DNA from: Russula earlei
Taxonomy: Eukaryota; Basidiomycota; Agaricomycetes; Russulales; Russulaceae
Reading direction: 5' to 3'
DNA: 64,000 nucleotides
Assembly (NCBI GenBank): GCA_025769875.1
Contig: JAGFNK010000083.1
Coordinates: 62,001-126,000 of the forward strand
The position numbers and the translations under genes are program-made. This document shows positions 1 through 11,273 of the stretch, piece after piece. How positions within the stretch are numbered: position 1 is the first letter of the stretch; every line of letters starts with the position of its first letter. A model generated the notes under the pieces. That model saw nothing but the letters and a program-made list of their open reading frames with translations, did not search any database and was not told the DNA's origin.

Positions 1-335
1 CTCATTGTCCTCACTTTTGATTGTAGGGAATGGGTCATCAACACCAGGAATGGTGTCTTCAACAGGTTGTTGTGGTAGTTTCTCACATGGTTCATTAATT
101 CATGTGGTACCTTTAGTGCGCACTTTGTCGCACTTGGGGTACAAGGTCTCATTGTACAGGGTGGTAGCATTTGTGTAAAGCGTATTATTTGGGAGCCTCA
201 TAAAGAGTGAGGCTTCAATCCCCTCAGTATGACCAAGGTAGATCATAAGCTCGCTTTTAGGTGAAAGCTTATTGACTCGACACTTTTCTGGTATGTGCAC
301 ATATGCACCACAACCAAATACTCTGAGGTGTGAGA
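1..335 (-). pseudogene. pol: Copia Pol fragment after the integrase core (leads into RT)
   Basis: The minus-strand reading just below 335 gives SHLRVFGCGAYVHIPEK and then KLSPKSELMIYLG. This is the well conserved Copia stretch between integrase and reverse transcriptase (HLRVFGC...HIP...KL..K). A TGA codon interrupts at about 98-100, after which the same frame stays open to base 1. It continues the integrase fragment at 11773-12306, from which it was separated by the G1 insertion. No RT motif is reached before the window edge. Confidence 0.85.
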
Positions 336-340
336 TGTCA

Positions 341-832
341 TATCACCGACTGGAGGTGGTGTTGCTGACAAATCATTTCATGCGCAAGTCGTACGCACTG
401 AGTCGAGCGAGATGACAAGTTCTCGCAAGATTCGGGGATCTCAGTGACAACACAGTGAAGGCTAGTGTGTACCACAGAGTGGAAAGACAACGAATAAGTC
501 TTCATGTTTGAAGACTTAGAGAGATGAGAGAGGTTCTAAGACGATTGCTTGATTCCCTGCAAGCCTACAGTCCCAAAGCTGAATCCAGTGATATTTCACA
601 AGAGAACAAGCTTAAGGCTTGTTCTCTTCTACTGACAGGTTTATATAGACAGTATGTCCTATATCAAATAGTAGACATGAGGTAACAACGAGATGATTGA
701 GACTGGAACATGCTGGAAGGTGCTGGTACATGTGAGGCCAAATGAGTCGTGAGAACGTGTGGGAATCGTGAGGCTTGTCTGGGTAGGCTTGTCTGCTTGC
801 CGGTCTGGTCCAAGGGGTTGGTACTCATGACA
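341..832 (-). repeat. G1 3' LTR
   Basis: 492 bp, closely matching 11274-11767. The minus-strand start is TGTCATGAG. Its far end reads TA instead of the CA seen in the other copy, a C-to-T change. The TATA-like tatataaa and the AAGCTTGTTCT self-priming segment (603-613 on the + strand) are preserved. Confidence 0.9.
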
Positions 833-850
833 TCACCCCCTTGTTAATGT
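833..850 (-). other. G1 polypurine tract
   Basis: On the minus strand the bases just before the 3' LTR read AACAAGGGGGTGA and then TGTCATGAG. This is the usual purine run used to prime plus-strand DNA at the 3' LTR border. Confidence 0.75.
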
Positions 851-1072
851 CTAAGCAATGTAGGGGAGGATGGTGGAGTGGCAGCAATGAGTGTGGAAGT
901 GGACCTGATTGTGAGGGACCCAACACATTCTGTCAATTTTGCATCATTGGTGTGGGTTTCTGCAATGGTCAGCTATATGTCCGTGACGATTGCAGAGGAC
1001 ACAGATGGCAATCTTGGGGCATTCAAAGGTGTCATGTCCTCCATCGTGACACCAGGCACATTTGTCAGAGAG

Positions 1073-1357
1073 TCAAGGGGAGAATTGATACCATGGGTCT
1101 AAGAGAGCTTGTTTGGAATCTTGGTGTTCTTGGTCGGAGAGCTGAGGCATGGTTCCGAACAAGACTCGTGGTTCGAGGCGAGCTTTAGCCTTGGCCTTAG
1201 CCAGCTTGATCTCTGAGTCTCTTACTTCCCATATCATATCGTGATACCTTTCTCGAGCGGTGACGAGGCTGTTTGCCATTTGTCGTGTCTTTTTTATGGC
1301 AAACCAATAGCGGTGTACTTCGGCTTCTAGGGACAAATCTTGCTCAAACCTGAGTGC
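1073..1357 (-). pseudogene. G1 third ORF, C-terminal part
   Basis: Excising solo LTR A1 (1358-2186 plus one TSD copy) joins this frame to the one ending at 2192. The joined frame runs from TIDEAL into RFEQDLSLEAEV. The segment is rich in Lys, Ala, Glu and Arg, has heptad-like spacing (EIKLAKAKAKARLE) and probably forms a coiled coil. It stops about 220 bp before the polypurine tract. I do not recognise a catalytic domain. Its position matches the third ORF of D and the Pol tail of C. Confidence 0.6.
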
Positions 1358-2186
1358 TGTTACGAACCAAGGCCAGGCACTGGCTGAATATTGTCCTATT
1401 CCACTCAAGAGAGATCTCTCTCACTTTGCATTACCAACTCCCTTTCGTTTCTTGGGGTATCCCTCCTGCGGTGCAAGATATCACTATTGCAAAGTCACTA
1501 TAACATGACCAGGCACCTATTTTCTAATCGGGTAATCATCGCGTGGCAGCCACATGGTCACCCAGCCACCAGGAACCCGAAACAGTGGCACAAACTCTTA
1601 GAAACTGTTGCATAACTCATCTGATGTCATCAAGGCTCCAATGACATCATGGCTGACTGAGCCACTCCACAGTGACCTCATAGGCTCACTAAGCGCTCCA
1701 CAGTGACATCACAATGATGTCATCGCTCCACAATGATCAGTAATGCACTCAGTAAGCCTGAAACTTGACACAAGCGAGTTTATGCCTCTGTAGTCCTATT
1801 GGATGGTACCAAGGGGTCGAGAATAGTTCCAGTTCTTTGTAATCGACCCTGTACACTGTATATAAGCCCCAATGAAGCATGGCAGTCGTCATACTGTCCA
1901 TTTGTGATACTCTCATCCTCCTGGGTACTCCCCTGCGACCACTCAGTTTAAAGATTCCCCTTGCCTCCAAGGTACTCTTCAACGACTGCCTTGTCTAAAG
2001 CCCCTTTGCTGCACTGGCCTCTAGTCTTCGCCTTTGCCTCTTGCAACACCTACCAGTCCCCATCTGGTACCTCGTTGTCATTTGGCTCGTCCTCCTGTTC
2101 AACGCCGCCCTTGCTGCGTACCATCTGTTCTGACCCTTGCCCACCTGCTCCTGAGTCCTTAGTGATCAGCAGTACGTGTCTTGACA
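1358..2186 (+). repeat. Solo LTR A1 (TSD agtgc)
   Basis: 829 bp, starting tgttacgaacc and ending gtcttgaca. It is flanked by agtgc at 1353-1357 and 2187-2191. It has the same ends as the LTRs of elements A+ and A-. A solo LTR is what remains after recombination between the two LTRs of a full element. It interrupts the G1 third ORF. Confidence 0.95.
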
Positions 2187-2191
2187 AGTGC

Positions 2192-2932
2192 CTCGTCTAT
2201 GGTGTTGGTGTGTCTGAGGCCGTCTTTGAATAGAAAGGTGTCTTTTTGCATGAGGAGGGGGCGATGGTAGGGGTCAGCTCGTGCTCGAATAGGTATGTGG
2301 TCAGTGGGGCATCCAGGACCATAAGTGGCTAGCAGAGAGGGGAAGCCGTGTGTGAGGTCAGGAAGAACAAAGCGAGGGGGGAGTGTGTCGTCTTCGTTGC
2401 CTGGATCTGGGATTAGTAAGTTCAGGCCAAGGTCTCCTTCCTCCCATCCTTCTCCGAGTTCTTCCAGTTCAGAAGGTTGGACATGGTTGGCGGGTGGTTC
2501 GTAGACAGGAGGTGGTGTTCTTTCGAGGTTCTCTGGGGCAAAATTTTCATTAAGCAAGACGATGTTTTCGACCCGTTTGATGGTAGTGGCGGTCATGCGT
2601 GGAGGGATTGGAATAGGGTCAGGTGACGGGGAGCAAACGTGGTAGGAAGGACTACAGGTTCTGATGGGAGAACTGGTCCCTTGCGTGCAGGATCGATTGC
2701 CAAAGGCACATAGTATGGTGGTGAGAGAGTCGTCTTCCCATAATTCACGTGCTTGCACGATCATTGCAGCGTGCTGCACGGCGCGTTGAACAAGTAGTCT
2801 GGTATTGATGGTTGCTGCTGTCGAAGGGGATGGTTCTCTGGACAGCGGTAGATGAATGAGAGTAGGGGAATAAGATGGAGTGGGTACGAGAGTGGCAGAG
2901 GAAGTGGCGGGGGAGTTTTGAGTGGAAGGCAT
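2192..2932 (-). pseudogene. G1 third ORF, N-terminal part, downstream of pol
   Basis: An open frame starting with ATG at 2932, after the chromodomain region and a gap that holds solo LTR F1. The protein begins MPSTQNSPATSS. It has a Ser/Thr/Pro-rich N-terminus, an acidic middle (SELEELGEGWEEGD) and, beyond A1, a coiled-coil-like C-terminus. I see no signal peptide or membrane segment, so it does not look like an envelope protein. Function unknown. The MPSTxxS/MSQSP-type start recurs in the 3' ORFs of C, D and F, so this is a shared feature of these elements. Confidence 0.65.
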
Positions 2933-3026
2933 GTTGTAGTGTCTGAGGGTGGAGCGGTGAGGGATAATTGTTCATGGGTGGTGTCTTTATACTTGAGGTC
3001 GTCCAGCTGAAGTGGAGTAGTATTCT

Positions 3027-3893
3027 TGTCACAGTAACTAGCCGTGTCAGTTCACAAGCATAAAGACAAGTTGTTGATAAAGAAGTATTCAAGAAACGGG
3101 CTGGTTCCCGTGTATAAAGAGTAAGGATCCCTGCAGCGGTCGAAGTGTTTTATGCTAAACAGGTTATGGCCAATAGACCCTTCCTAGTACAACTCGGTCC
3201 ATTGAGAAGCTAGGGTAAGTTGTAATGGAATAGACTAGGGCTGGTTCCACTAGCTATATGCGTTCAAGTCCGTCGGGGACCTTGAACAATGCAGAGAGAG
3301 TAGAGGAAGGTAGGTCTTAAAGGAGGAGAGCTCTTCTCAGGGGAGTGAAGAGAGACTCTTAGGAAAGGAAGGGAAAGGCGAAGAGTAGATGGTGGATGGT
3401 GTGTTGAGAGTTGATGAAATGGAGAGGTAGTTGTGGTTTAAGTTTGTGAGAGTGAAGTGGGTTGCAGGCGAATATGTTTGGACAAGAGTAGGTTGGATTC
3501 TACAAGAGACCAAGCTTAGGGCTTTGGTCACAAAGTACTGAGCTTATATATACAGGAGAAGCGCAGCAATAGCTGCACTTTGACTGTGCTACTAGTATAG
3601 TAGGAGTCATAAGAATGAGGCCACAAATGAGTCAGAACCAAGTAACTGTGCTGCACAGTAGATGTGCAACATTGCACAGTCAAAACTAAGAAGTGAATAT
3701 AAATGGAAAGAGAACCAGACAAAGGGAAAGTAACAGCAATCCAGTGTTACCTGGATGTGTGTGGATCACATGATAGCACAGAAGGGATCACAAGACGTAA
3801 GAGCTCATGAGACCAGTAAGTAAAGGGACGTACAAAAGCAAGCAGTCCATAGCAAAAGGTAAGAAGTAAACATAAAAGGAAAATGGTGTAACA
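3027..3893 (-). repeat. Solo LTR F1 (TSD attct)
   Basis: 867 bp in minus orientation, with ends tgtcacag...ggtgtaaca and flanks attct at 3022-3026 and 3894-3898. It is the same family as the 5' LTR of element F (26377-27642). It cuts the G1 coding region just after the chromodomain. Confidence 0.95.
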
Positions 3894-5115
3894 ATTCTTT
3901 TAGAAGTTCTGGGGCGTTAAGGTCATGGTGGTCGACCCATGAGTCATCTGATGCAGGGTATCCTTTCCAGTGTACAAGGTATTGAAGTTTACGTGTCCAT
4001 CCAAACCTTCTGGTGTCTAGAATTGCCTCAATTTCATATTCTTCCTCATTTTCAACGGTTGGTGGAGGACATGTAAATGGCGTGCTGTATTCTTCCGTCT
4101 CCTTGTAAGGGAGAAGTAGGTTGACATGGAAGACATCGTGTATCTTCATTGATGGTGGGAGTTGTAATTGATACACGACTTTGGAAATTCTTTTTGTGAT
4201 AGGGAACGGGCCGTATCTTTTAGGCATTAACTTGCGTGTTCCTTGTGTTTTGAGGTTCTTTGCTTCTAGCCATACAAGGGTTCCTTCTTCCATTTCCTTG
4301 ATGTTGGGTTTTAGGGGTTGTTGCTTGCATTCTAGAAGTTGTTGAGCATCTTGTCTTGCTTCTTCTAGTTGTTTTAGGTGATTGGTGGATGAGGGCACGT
4401 TGTTGTCTTCTAGACTAATGTTAATTTGGGGTCTGAACCCCATGCGGAGTTCGTGTGGTGATTTTCATGATGTTTCATGTTTCCATGAGTTATGTGCGTA
4501 TTCTGCCAAGGGAAGCATTTTTGCCCAGAAATGAGGATGAGTTGTGGTCCAGGGTCTTGAGTATTGTTCTAGCCATGCGTTCATTCTTTCCGTTTGTCCA
4601 TCAGTTTGGGGGTGGAACACGGTGGACATGTTTTGTTTGATACCTAGATTTTTACATATGGCTTTGGAGAAGTTTGATGTGAATCGGGGGTCTCTGTCGG
4701 AGATGATTCTCTTGGGAATGCCGAACCAGGGCACGAGGTGTTTCAGATACTCATGTGCGACACCTGTTCCATTGATCGTTTTGTTGCATGGAATGAATTT
4801 TGTTGCTTTGGAGCATCCTTGGTCGACAATGGTAAGAACGCTGTCAAATCCTTCTGATTTAGGTAGGTCAGTGATAAGATCCATTGATACGTATTGAAAG
4901 GGGCCCTGTTCAACATGTGTGTCGAGTGGGAAGGCTGTGGCTTTCTTTCTAGGTATGTTGGTTTTAGGTTCTTGACATTTGGCGCAACCCTTGACGTATT
5001 GTTCCATGAATTGTCGTAGTCTGGGTCCTTCGTAGTGTTGTTTGACCAGGTCCCAGGTGTTAGCTATTCCTGTGTGTCCTGCAAAAGGGGTGTTGTGAAA
5101 TTGTCTTAAGATTTC
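3894..5115 (-). pseudogene. pol: G1 integrase with C-terminal chromodomain
   Basis: Reads down from about 5115. The zinc-binding HHCC region has FHNTPFAGHTG and CAKC. The catalytic core shows the D,D,E set in VSMDLITDLP, ISDRDPRF and DGQTERMN. A chromodomain follows, with EEYEIEAILD, LQYLVHWKGY and DSWV, the signature of chromoviruses, which bind modified histone tails to guide insertion. The frame is broken between the core (ends 4465) and the C-terminal part (starts 4443), and by a TGA at the 5116 boundary. The last residues are cut by F1. Confidence 0.88.
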
Positions 5116-5796
5116 TCATCGTTTGTCAGGTTTGTCTGGTAGGTAGGTTTTTCGCGTGAAGATTTCAGGTGGTAATAGTGTGGTTTTTTGTTCTTCTACC
5201 CCCTTGTTAAGGTCTTTGTGATGAGAAAGTGTGTCAGCGATCGTGTGTGTGTGTCCAGGGATGTGTTCCATGGTGATGTTGAAATCTTGCATGTATTGCA
5301 TCCACCTGGCTTGTCGTCCTGTTAATTTTTGTGGTTCTTTGAAGTAAGTCAGATTTTTATGGTCTGTCCTTATTCTGACTGGTTTATCGGCTCCTAAGAA
5401 AAATGCTCGTCCACTTTTTAATCTGAAAATTACTGCCGCTAGCTCTTTATCATGTGCATCATAATTCCTTTCTGTGTCTAATAATGTTCTAGAGTAGTAT
5501 GCAATTGGGTGTAGGCCATCTTTGTATTCTTGGGATATGACTGCTCTGACAGCGAATCCTGACACATCAGTGTCTAGAATAAACTGTTTTGTCCAGTCTG
5601 GGGTGCAAAGTACTGGGTAGGATACACAAGTTTCTTTTAGGATCTGAGAGGCTTGATCTTCCTTTGTCGTCCATTCCCATTGCTTATTTTTCTTTGTTAA
5701 GTTGTTCAATGGTCTGGCGTTTATACAGAAGTTGGGTATAAAATTTTGGTAGAAGTTGCAAAATCCTAAGAAACTTCTGACTTCTTTCAATGTCGA
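5116..5796 (-). pseudogene. pol: G1 RT thumb and RNase H
   Basis: Starts at the F2 insertion point with [20 protein letters not shown], the RT connection motif. RNase H follows: ILDTDVSGFAV carries the first catalytic Asp, then DKELAAVIF, then TDHKNLTYF. The Ser-His close, ADTLSHHKD, differs from the usual ADxLSRRPD. Upstream, the RT palm lies on the other side of solo LTR F2 (8126-8709). Confidence 0.88.
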
Positions 5797-6216
5797 TGTC
5801 ATGGTAACTAGCCATGTCAGTTCTCAAGCGTAAAGGCAAGTTGGTGATAAAGATGTGTTCAAGAAACAGGCTGGTTCCCATGTATAAAGAGTAAGGATCC
5901 CTGCAGTGGTTGACGTGTTTTATGCTAAACAGGTTATGGCCAATAGACCCTTCCTAGTACGACTCGGTCCATTGAGAAGCTAGGGTAAGTTTGTAATGGG
6001 ATAGACTAGGGCTGGTTCCACTAGCTATATGCATTCAAGTCCATCAGAGACCTTGAACAATGCAAAGAGAGTAGAGGAAGGTAGGTCTTGAAGGAGGAGA
6101 GCTCTTCTCAGGGGAGTGAAGAGAGACTCTTAGGAAAGGAAGGGAAAGGCGAAGAGTAGATGGTGGATGGTGTGTTGAGAGTTGATGAAATGGAGAGGTG
6201 GATGTGGTTTGAGGAT

Positions 6217-7044
6217 TGTCAAGACACGTACTGCTGATCACTAAGGACTCAGGAGCAGGTGGGCAAGGGTTGGAACAGACGGTATGTGGCGTAAACGGCG
6301 TTGAACAGGAGGACGAGCCAAATGACTAGAAGATACCAGATGGGGACTGGTACATGTTGCAGGAGGCAGAGGCGAAGAGTAGAGGCCAGTGCAGCAAGGG
6401 GCTTTAAACAAGGCGGTCGTTGAAGAGTACCTTAAGGACAAGGGAGGACTTTAGACTGAGCGGTCGCAGGGGAGTACCCAGGAAGATGAGAGTATCACAA
6501 ATGGACAGTCTGACGACTGCCATGCTTCATTGGGGCTTATATACAGTGTACAGGGTCGATTACAAAGAACTGGGACTATTCTAGACTCTTTGGTATCACC
6601 CAATAGGACTACAGAGCCATAAACTTGCTTGTGTCAAGTTTCAGGCTTACTGAGCGTATTACTGATCATTGTGGAGCGATGACATCATTATGATGTCACT
6701 GTGGAGCGCTTAGTGAGCCTATGAGGTCACTGTGGAGTCACTCAGTCAGCCATGATGTCATTGGAGCCTTGATGACATCAGATGATTTATGCAACAGTTT
6801 CTAAGAGTTTGTGCTGCTGTTTCGGGTCTTTGGTGGCTGGGTGGCCATGTGGCTGCCACGCGATGATTACCCGATTAGGAAACGGGTGCCTGGTCGTGTT
6901 ATAGTGCCTTTGCAATAGCGATATCTTGTACTGCAGGAGGGATAGCCCAGAAAATGGAAGGGAGTCGGTAATGCAAAGTGAGAGAGGTCTCTCTTGAGTG
7001 AAATAGGACAATCTACGGCCAGGATCTGGCCTTGGTTCGTAACA
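6217..7044 (-). repeat. Solo LTR A2 (TSD aggat)
   Basis: 828 bp, minus orientation, from tgtcaagacac to ttcgtaaca. Flanks are aggat at 6212-6216 and 7045-7049. It is nested in F2. Confidence 0.95.
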
Positions 7045-7102
7045 AGGATTAGGAGCGAGAGTGGGTTGCAGGAGAATATGTTTGGACAAGAGTAGGTTGG
7101 AT

Positions 7103-7708
7103 TGTAACGGCGTCGCGGCCGTTAGAGCGTTAGCTCAAGGTTCAGTGGGGGCCAAGTCCCTGTGACTTGGTTCAAGGGTTCAATGGGGGCCGGCTCAAGA
7201 AGGCCGGTTCAGAGGTTTAGCGTCTCAAGGCTTAGTCAAACAATGACTCAGCCCGCAGACAGAGTCGATCTTCTGGTTTCACAGAAGAAGAGAGCGATGA
7301 GAGAGAGGCAGAGGAGGAAGAGGAACACAAGGGTTCCTTGAGGTGTGCTTGGGTCAAGCAGAGTATAGGCCAGCACAAGCAAGTTGTGATTGAGAGAGAG
7401 TACAGGGCAAGGGATGCAACAGGGAATGGGACAAAGCTAAGCTTGGGGCATTCCCCAGCTTCTACAGGTGCTTAAATACTGTATGTGGCGAGGCTGTACA
7501 GTACCATAAGCGGAACAATAGATAAAGGTAGACCAATAGCAAAAGTAACTCGACAATAGGTGAAACACAATAAGTGAAACACAATAGATGAAACACAACA
7601 AGTGAAACAATAGGGGATCACCATCAAGGGATGAAACAGTAACCACGGAGACAAGGATAACAAAGAAGAACAATAATGGACGAACCAAAAAAGTGGTAGA
7701 TTACAACA
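7103..7708 (-). repeat. Solo LTR H, singleton family (TSD tggat)
   Basis: 606 bp bounded by tgtaacgg and attacaaca, with tggat at 7098-7102 and 7709-7713. F2 LTR sequence resumes exactly after it. No second copy occurs in the window, so the internal part of this family is unknown. Orientation is uncertain; a TATA-like tatttaag on the minus strand favours minus. It contains a run of near-repeats of aataggtgaaacaca at 7553-7615. Confidence 0.9.
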
Positions 7709-8125
7709 TGGATTCTACAAGAGACCAAGCTTAGGGCTTTGGTCACAAAGTACTGAGCTTATATATACAGGAGAAGCATAGCAATAGCTGCGCTTTGACT
7801 GTGCTACTAGTATAGTAGGAGTCATAATAAGTAGGAGTCATAGGAATGAGGCCACAAATGAGTCAGAACCAAGTAACTGTGCTGCACAGTAGGTGCGCAG
7901 CATTTGCACAGTCGAAACTAAGAAGTGAATATAAATGGAAAGAGAACCAAACAAAGGGAAAGTAACAGCAATCCAGTGTTACTTGGATGTGTATGGATCA
8001 CATGATAACACAGAAGGGATCACAAGACGTAAGAGATCACAAGACCAGTAAGTAAAGGGACGTACGAAAGCAAGCAGTCCATAGCAAAAGGTGAGAAGTA
8101 AACATAAAAGGAAAATGGTGTAACA

Positions 8126-8709
8126 GTTGATGGGGTTGGCCAGTCTTTAATCCCTTTGACTTTAATGGGGTCCATGGTTATCCTTCCCTCTCCTATAATT
8201 ACTCCGAGGTATTCTACCTTTCTTTTGTGGAATTGACACTTTTCTGGTTTGAGGTAGAGATCATGTTGCTTTAATTTGGATAATATGTGGTTGACTTTAG
8301 ATGTATGTTCTGTTTCATCATTCTTTGTGGCAATGATGATGTCGTCCATGTAGATCTTCAGCCATCCTTGTGTGAGCTCTTCCTGAAAAATGTTGTCCAT
8401 CATAGTTTGAAAGGTAGCTGGGGAGTTCGTCAGTCCGAAGAACATTACCGTAGGTTCAAACAGCCCATCACTGGTCTTGAAAGCTGCTTTCCATTCGTCT
8501 CCTTCCTTGATCTGGATATTGTTGTAACCCCATCTAACATCAAATTTGGTGAAGAGTTCTTTTCCTGCTAAGGCATGGATAAGTGCCGGGATTAAGGGTA
8601 GTGGATATACGTTAGGTATTGTCCATTTGTTTAGATTCCTATAGTCTTGTACTGGTCGAAATTTACCATCTTTCTTCTTTATAAGAAAGAATCCACTGGC
8701 ATATGGCAA
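8126..8709 (-). pseudogene. pol: G1 reverse transcriptase palm and fingers
   Basis: The minus frame runs FFLIKKKDGKFRPVQDYRNL, then TKFDVRWGYNNI, FFGLTNSPATFQ, the catalytic YMDDIIIAT (8341-8352) and LKPEKCQFH. The YxDD box is intact. The fragment is cut at 8126 by F2, and its 5' end is joined out of frame to the protease part near 8700. It makes cDNA from element RNA in the family. Confidence 0.92.
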
Positions 8710-9428
8710 ATTGGACCTTTTATTCGTTTAAGTCGTAAATTTTGTTCAAGGAATTTCCCTTGTTCTTCTTTTTCTTTAGGTGAAAGGGGGTATACTCTGC
8801 AGTTGATTGTTGTTGGGGCGTCTGATTTCAGGTCGATGGCATGATCCCATTTTCTTGGTCCAGGGAACCTTTCTGACTCTTGTTCCATAAACACTTGTCT
8901 GTATTGGTGGTATTGGTGGGGAACTATTTCTTGCCAAGTTTTAGGTTTATCCTGTATTTGTGATTCTGCCAGTTGTTGAGCTATGGTGGTTTTGCATATT
9001 TGAGTTTGTAGCCATAGTTCATTGCCTTCTTCCCAGTCTGTTAGTGCCTTAATCCATGCTGGAGTTTCTTTGTCTCCCATGAGGGTGATCCTTCCCATCA
9101 TGGTTCCCATAGACCAATTTATTCTTGGGTTGGTTGACTCTATGAATGGGTATCCTAAGATGATATCGTCCTGTCCTATGTCTGCGACCAAGAATTGGTG
9201 TGTGTTTTTTTGTCCTAACATTTTCAATTCTAAGTTGACAGCTTGGGTGACTTTTCCTAAACGGTTGAGTGTTCCATCGGCATTTTTGACATTTCTGGTA
9301 GGGATTAATTTTCTAGTTCATAGGTGCAGTTCTTTTGTCAACTTGGGAGATATAAAGCATTCCGTAGCCCCACTGTCTATCAGGGCCTTTCTTTCGGCTT
9401 TGTTCGATCCAATGTAAATAGTAGTCAT
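8679..9428 (-). pseudogene. pol: G1 aspartic protease and linker to RT
   Basis: Starts at ATG 9428. The active site ALIDSGATECF lies at about 9363-9377, followed by the DIILGYPFIE flap-region motif typical of Gypsy proteases. The linker has WDHAIDLKSDAP and the pre-RT motif CRVYPLSPKE. A TGA at 9318-9320 and a frameshift near 8700 break it. The protease would cut the Gag-Pol polyprotein. Confidence 0.88.
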
Positions 9429-9465
9429 CACTGATATTGACTTTCTTTGAGACTTGTACATGGAA

Positions 9466-11199
9466 TCAATATTTAATGCTCAAGCAATCGCCAATATGCT
9501 CAAGCGTCCAAAAAACCTGTTTGTCTTCCTCTTCCTCTCCCATCAACACCTTAATGAAGGCTTCTCTGTCTTCTACTGAGAGCGCCTTTGCCACTTTTGC
9601 GAGCTTGTTGGCTGTATTTTCTTCAATTAACTCCACAACAGAGGACTCGGATGTGGTGGTCGTTACTTCGGCGGTGCGTGCATGAGTTGTCTCGCATTTT
9701 GGTTTCGTTGGACAATCACGGGCTAAATGTCCTCTAAGAGAGCAATCAAAGCATCTCCATTCTTCTCGGTGCTTTTGCTTTTCCACTTTGGTAACCGCTT
9801 TGTGAGCGGTGCCTGCACTGGTGTCCATGGCATTTGGGTCATGTGGTGGGAGGCGTGGGCACGCTGGAGTGGTGTTGTTCGGGTTGTTCCCTCAATTGGC
9901 CCAGATCAAGTTTGCAAGTCATCCCCAGGGTCTATTGTTCTGGAATTGATTGTTATTGCATCCACGATTGCTGGAGTGATCGGATAAAATTGTGCGCTTG
10001 CGCATCCAGACCCAATGATGCTTTTGTGCGGCCGTAATCCAATCTACAAAGGAAGTAGGGTCTTCCAGGTCGAGACACAACTTGACCAAGCTCCGTGGGA
10101 GTCCCCAAGCAAAGAGTTGCATTACTGTTGGTTCATCTACATTGAGTCCTGCACATCTTGCCAGCAGTTGGAATTCTGAGATATAGTCGTCAAGTAAGCC
10201 ATCCTTCATCTTCAATTCCTTAAGTCGGTCTTGGGCCTTCTCGTGTTTCATGTAGTCGGTGAACATGCGGTGGAATTGCTGCCGCAGCGCTTCCCACGCT
10301 GTGAGTCCTAGCAGGATGTTAGTGGGATCATTTTGCACATCTTCAAGCCATTGATCCATGGCCTCAAGCCATCCCTCGACCTTCAGTCCTTTCATCAGGG
10401 AGAGAAAATAAGCGCATTTTTTGATGGGGTCTCTAGCAATCTTGCTGTCATGGTTCATAGACATAAACCTATTGAATGTGACTAAGAATGCATGTGTCTG
10501 TGCACAATCTCCATTGAAGAACTCAGGAGGAATTCCCTCGAGTTTTCCGTTGTCGGGCCCGTGTGTGTTGCAATCGTGGTTGGTTTGTCCAAAGAAGTTG
10601 TTGGGGTCAGGGTCGGGGCTTGGGGGTCATATTCTGCAACCTCCGATCCTGGTGAATGAAGCTCGGGTGGGTGGTTGTGCCATTCCAGATGACATGGGTT
10701 GAGGTTGCTGAGGATCGGGGTCAGTGGTGGCAACGAAAATGTTCGTCGTTGTGGTCGGTTCAAGTTCCATTGGAATGGAAGTAGGTGGGATGGGTCCCAG
10801 TGTCAGGGTGCGGCTTGGGGCTTTGGAACTGGGGAGGGGTTCTCCTGAGGCTGTCAGTGTGGTGATGTTAATGCCTCAAAGAGGACTTTGTTGAAGTCTA
10901 AAGGCCGTGCAAGCAACGCGTGTCGCTTCCCAAGTGTCACTGCACCTTGTGATTTTGAACCAGAGGCCGTACAAGTGACTGAGGGCTACTTTGGCACCCT
11001 TCCAGTTGACATAGTAGCCAGTCCAGGGTACGTTATCCATACATACCATGTAGAACTCGACACCATTGTCGAACATGGTCATGGAAGGAACATTCTTTTC
11101 TTGGTCAGGAAGTAACTCAAAGGGGCATTTAAGGGCAGCCAGTCCTTCAATGGTTGGTGTGGCAAGCCCTTTGGTTTTCCAGTCTCTGGTTGTGGTCAT
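9466..11199 (-). pseudogene. gag: G1 gag with CCHC zinc knuckle
   Basis: The first ATG is at 11199. The N-terminal part has the WTGYYVNWKGAKV segment. The capsid-like middle (about 9919-10520) has EFFNGDCAQTHAFL, AWEALRQQFHRMF and DDYISEFQLLARCAG, typical of retrotransposon Gag. The nucleocapsid knuckle CFDCSLRGHLARDC is at about 9700-9745. In-frame TGA codons occur near 10873 and 10626, and a frameshift separates the capsid from the knuckle. Gag would package the RNA in cytoplasmic particles. Confidence 0.85.
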
Positions 11200-11260
11200 G
11201 TTGGAAGAATTTCAGTATATTGTTTGCGAGTGCATGGTTTGGGGTCGAGGGTTCAGAGGT

Positions 11261-11271
11261 AAGCTTGTTCT
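11261..11271 (-). promoter_or_regulatory. G1 self-priming primer-binding site
   Basis: Two bases inside the 5' LTR, the minus strand reads AGAACAAGCTT. The LTR contains its exact complement AAGCTTGTTCT (11536-11546 on +), 34 nt past the TATA box at 11573-11580. No tRNA 3'-end match (TGG...) is present. This matches Tf1-style self-priming. Confidence 0.8.
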
Positions 11272-11273
11272 AA

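Larger units (their letters stand above)
5797..8125 (-). repeat. Solo LTR F2 interrupted by A2 and H (TSD gtcga/gttga)
   Basis: Ends tgtcatggtaac...ggtgtaaca match F1. Without A2, H and their TSD copies it is about 885 bp. Flanks are gtcga (5792-5796) and gttga (8126-8130), differing by one CpG-to-TpG change. It interrupts the G1 RT between DWPTPST and the thumb. Confidence 0.9.

Noticed and set aside
1391..1615. Open frame in the U3 of A LTRs (RPLSLCI...RHYNTTRHPF...HKLLETVA), seen in many copies
   Set aside because: The copies are near-identical LTRs, so a chance ORF repeats with them. Starts differ and no domain is visible. It is not listed as a gene.
1961..2233. Second LTR ORF (FASCNTYQSPSGTS...PAPESLVISSTCL)
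   Set aside because: Same argument: repeated because the LTR is repeated, low-complexity Ser/Pro content, no conserved start.
1073..2932. Envelope gene in the third ORF position
   Set aside because: No signal peptide, no membrane span and no cysteine pattern of an envelope. Coiled coil and Ser/Pro-rich parts only.
10421..10702. Plus-strand ORFs opposite G1 and A- coding regions
   Set aside because: They are complements of clear gag and pol frames and carry no motifs of their own.
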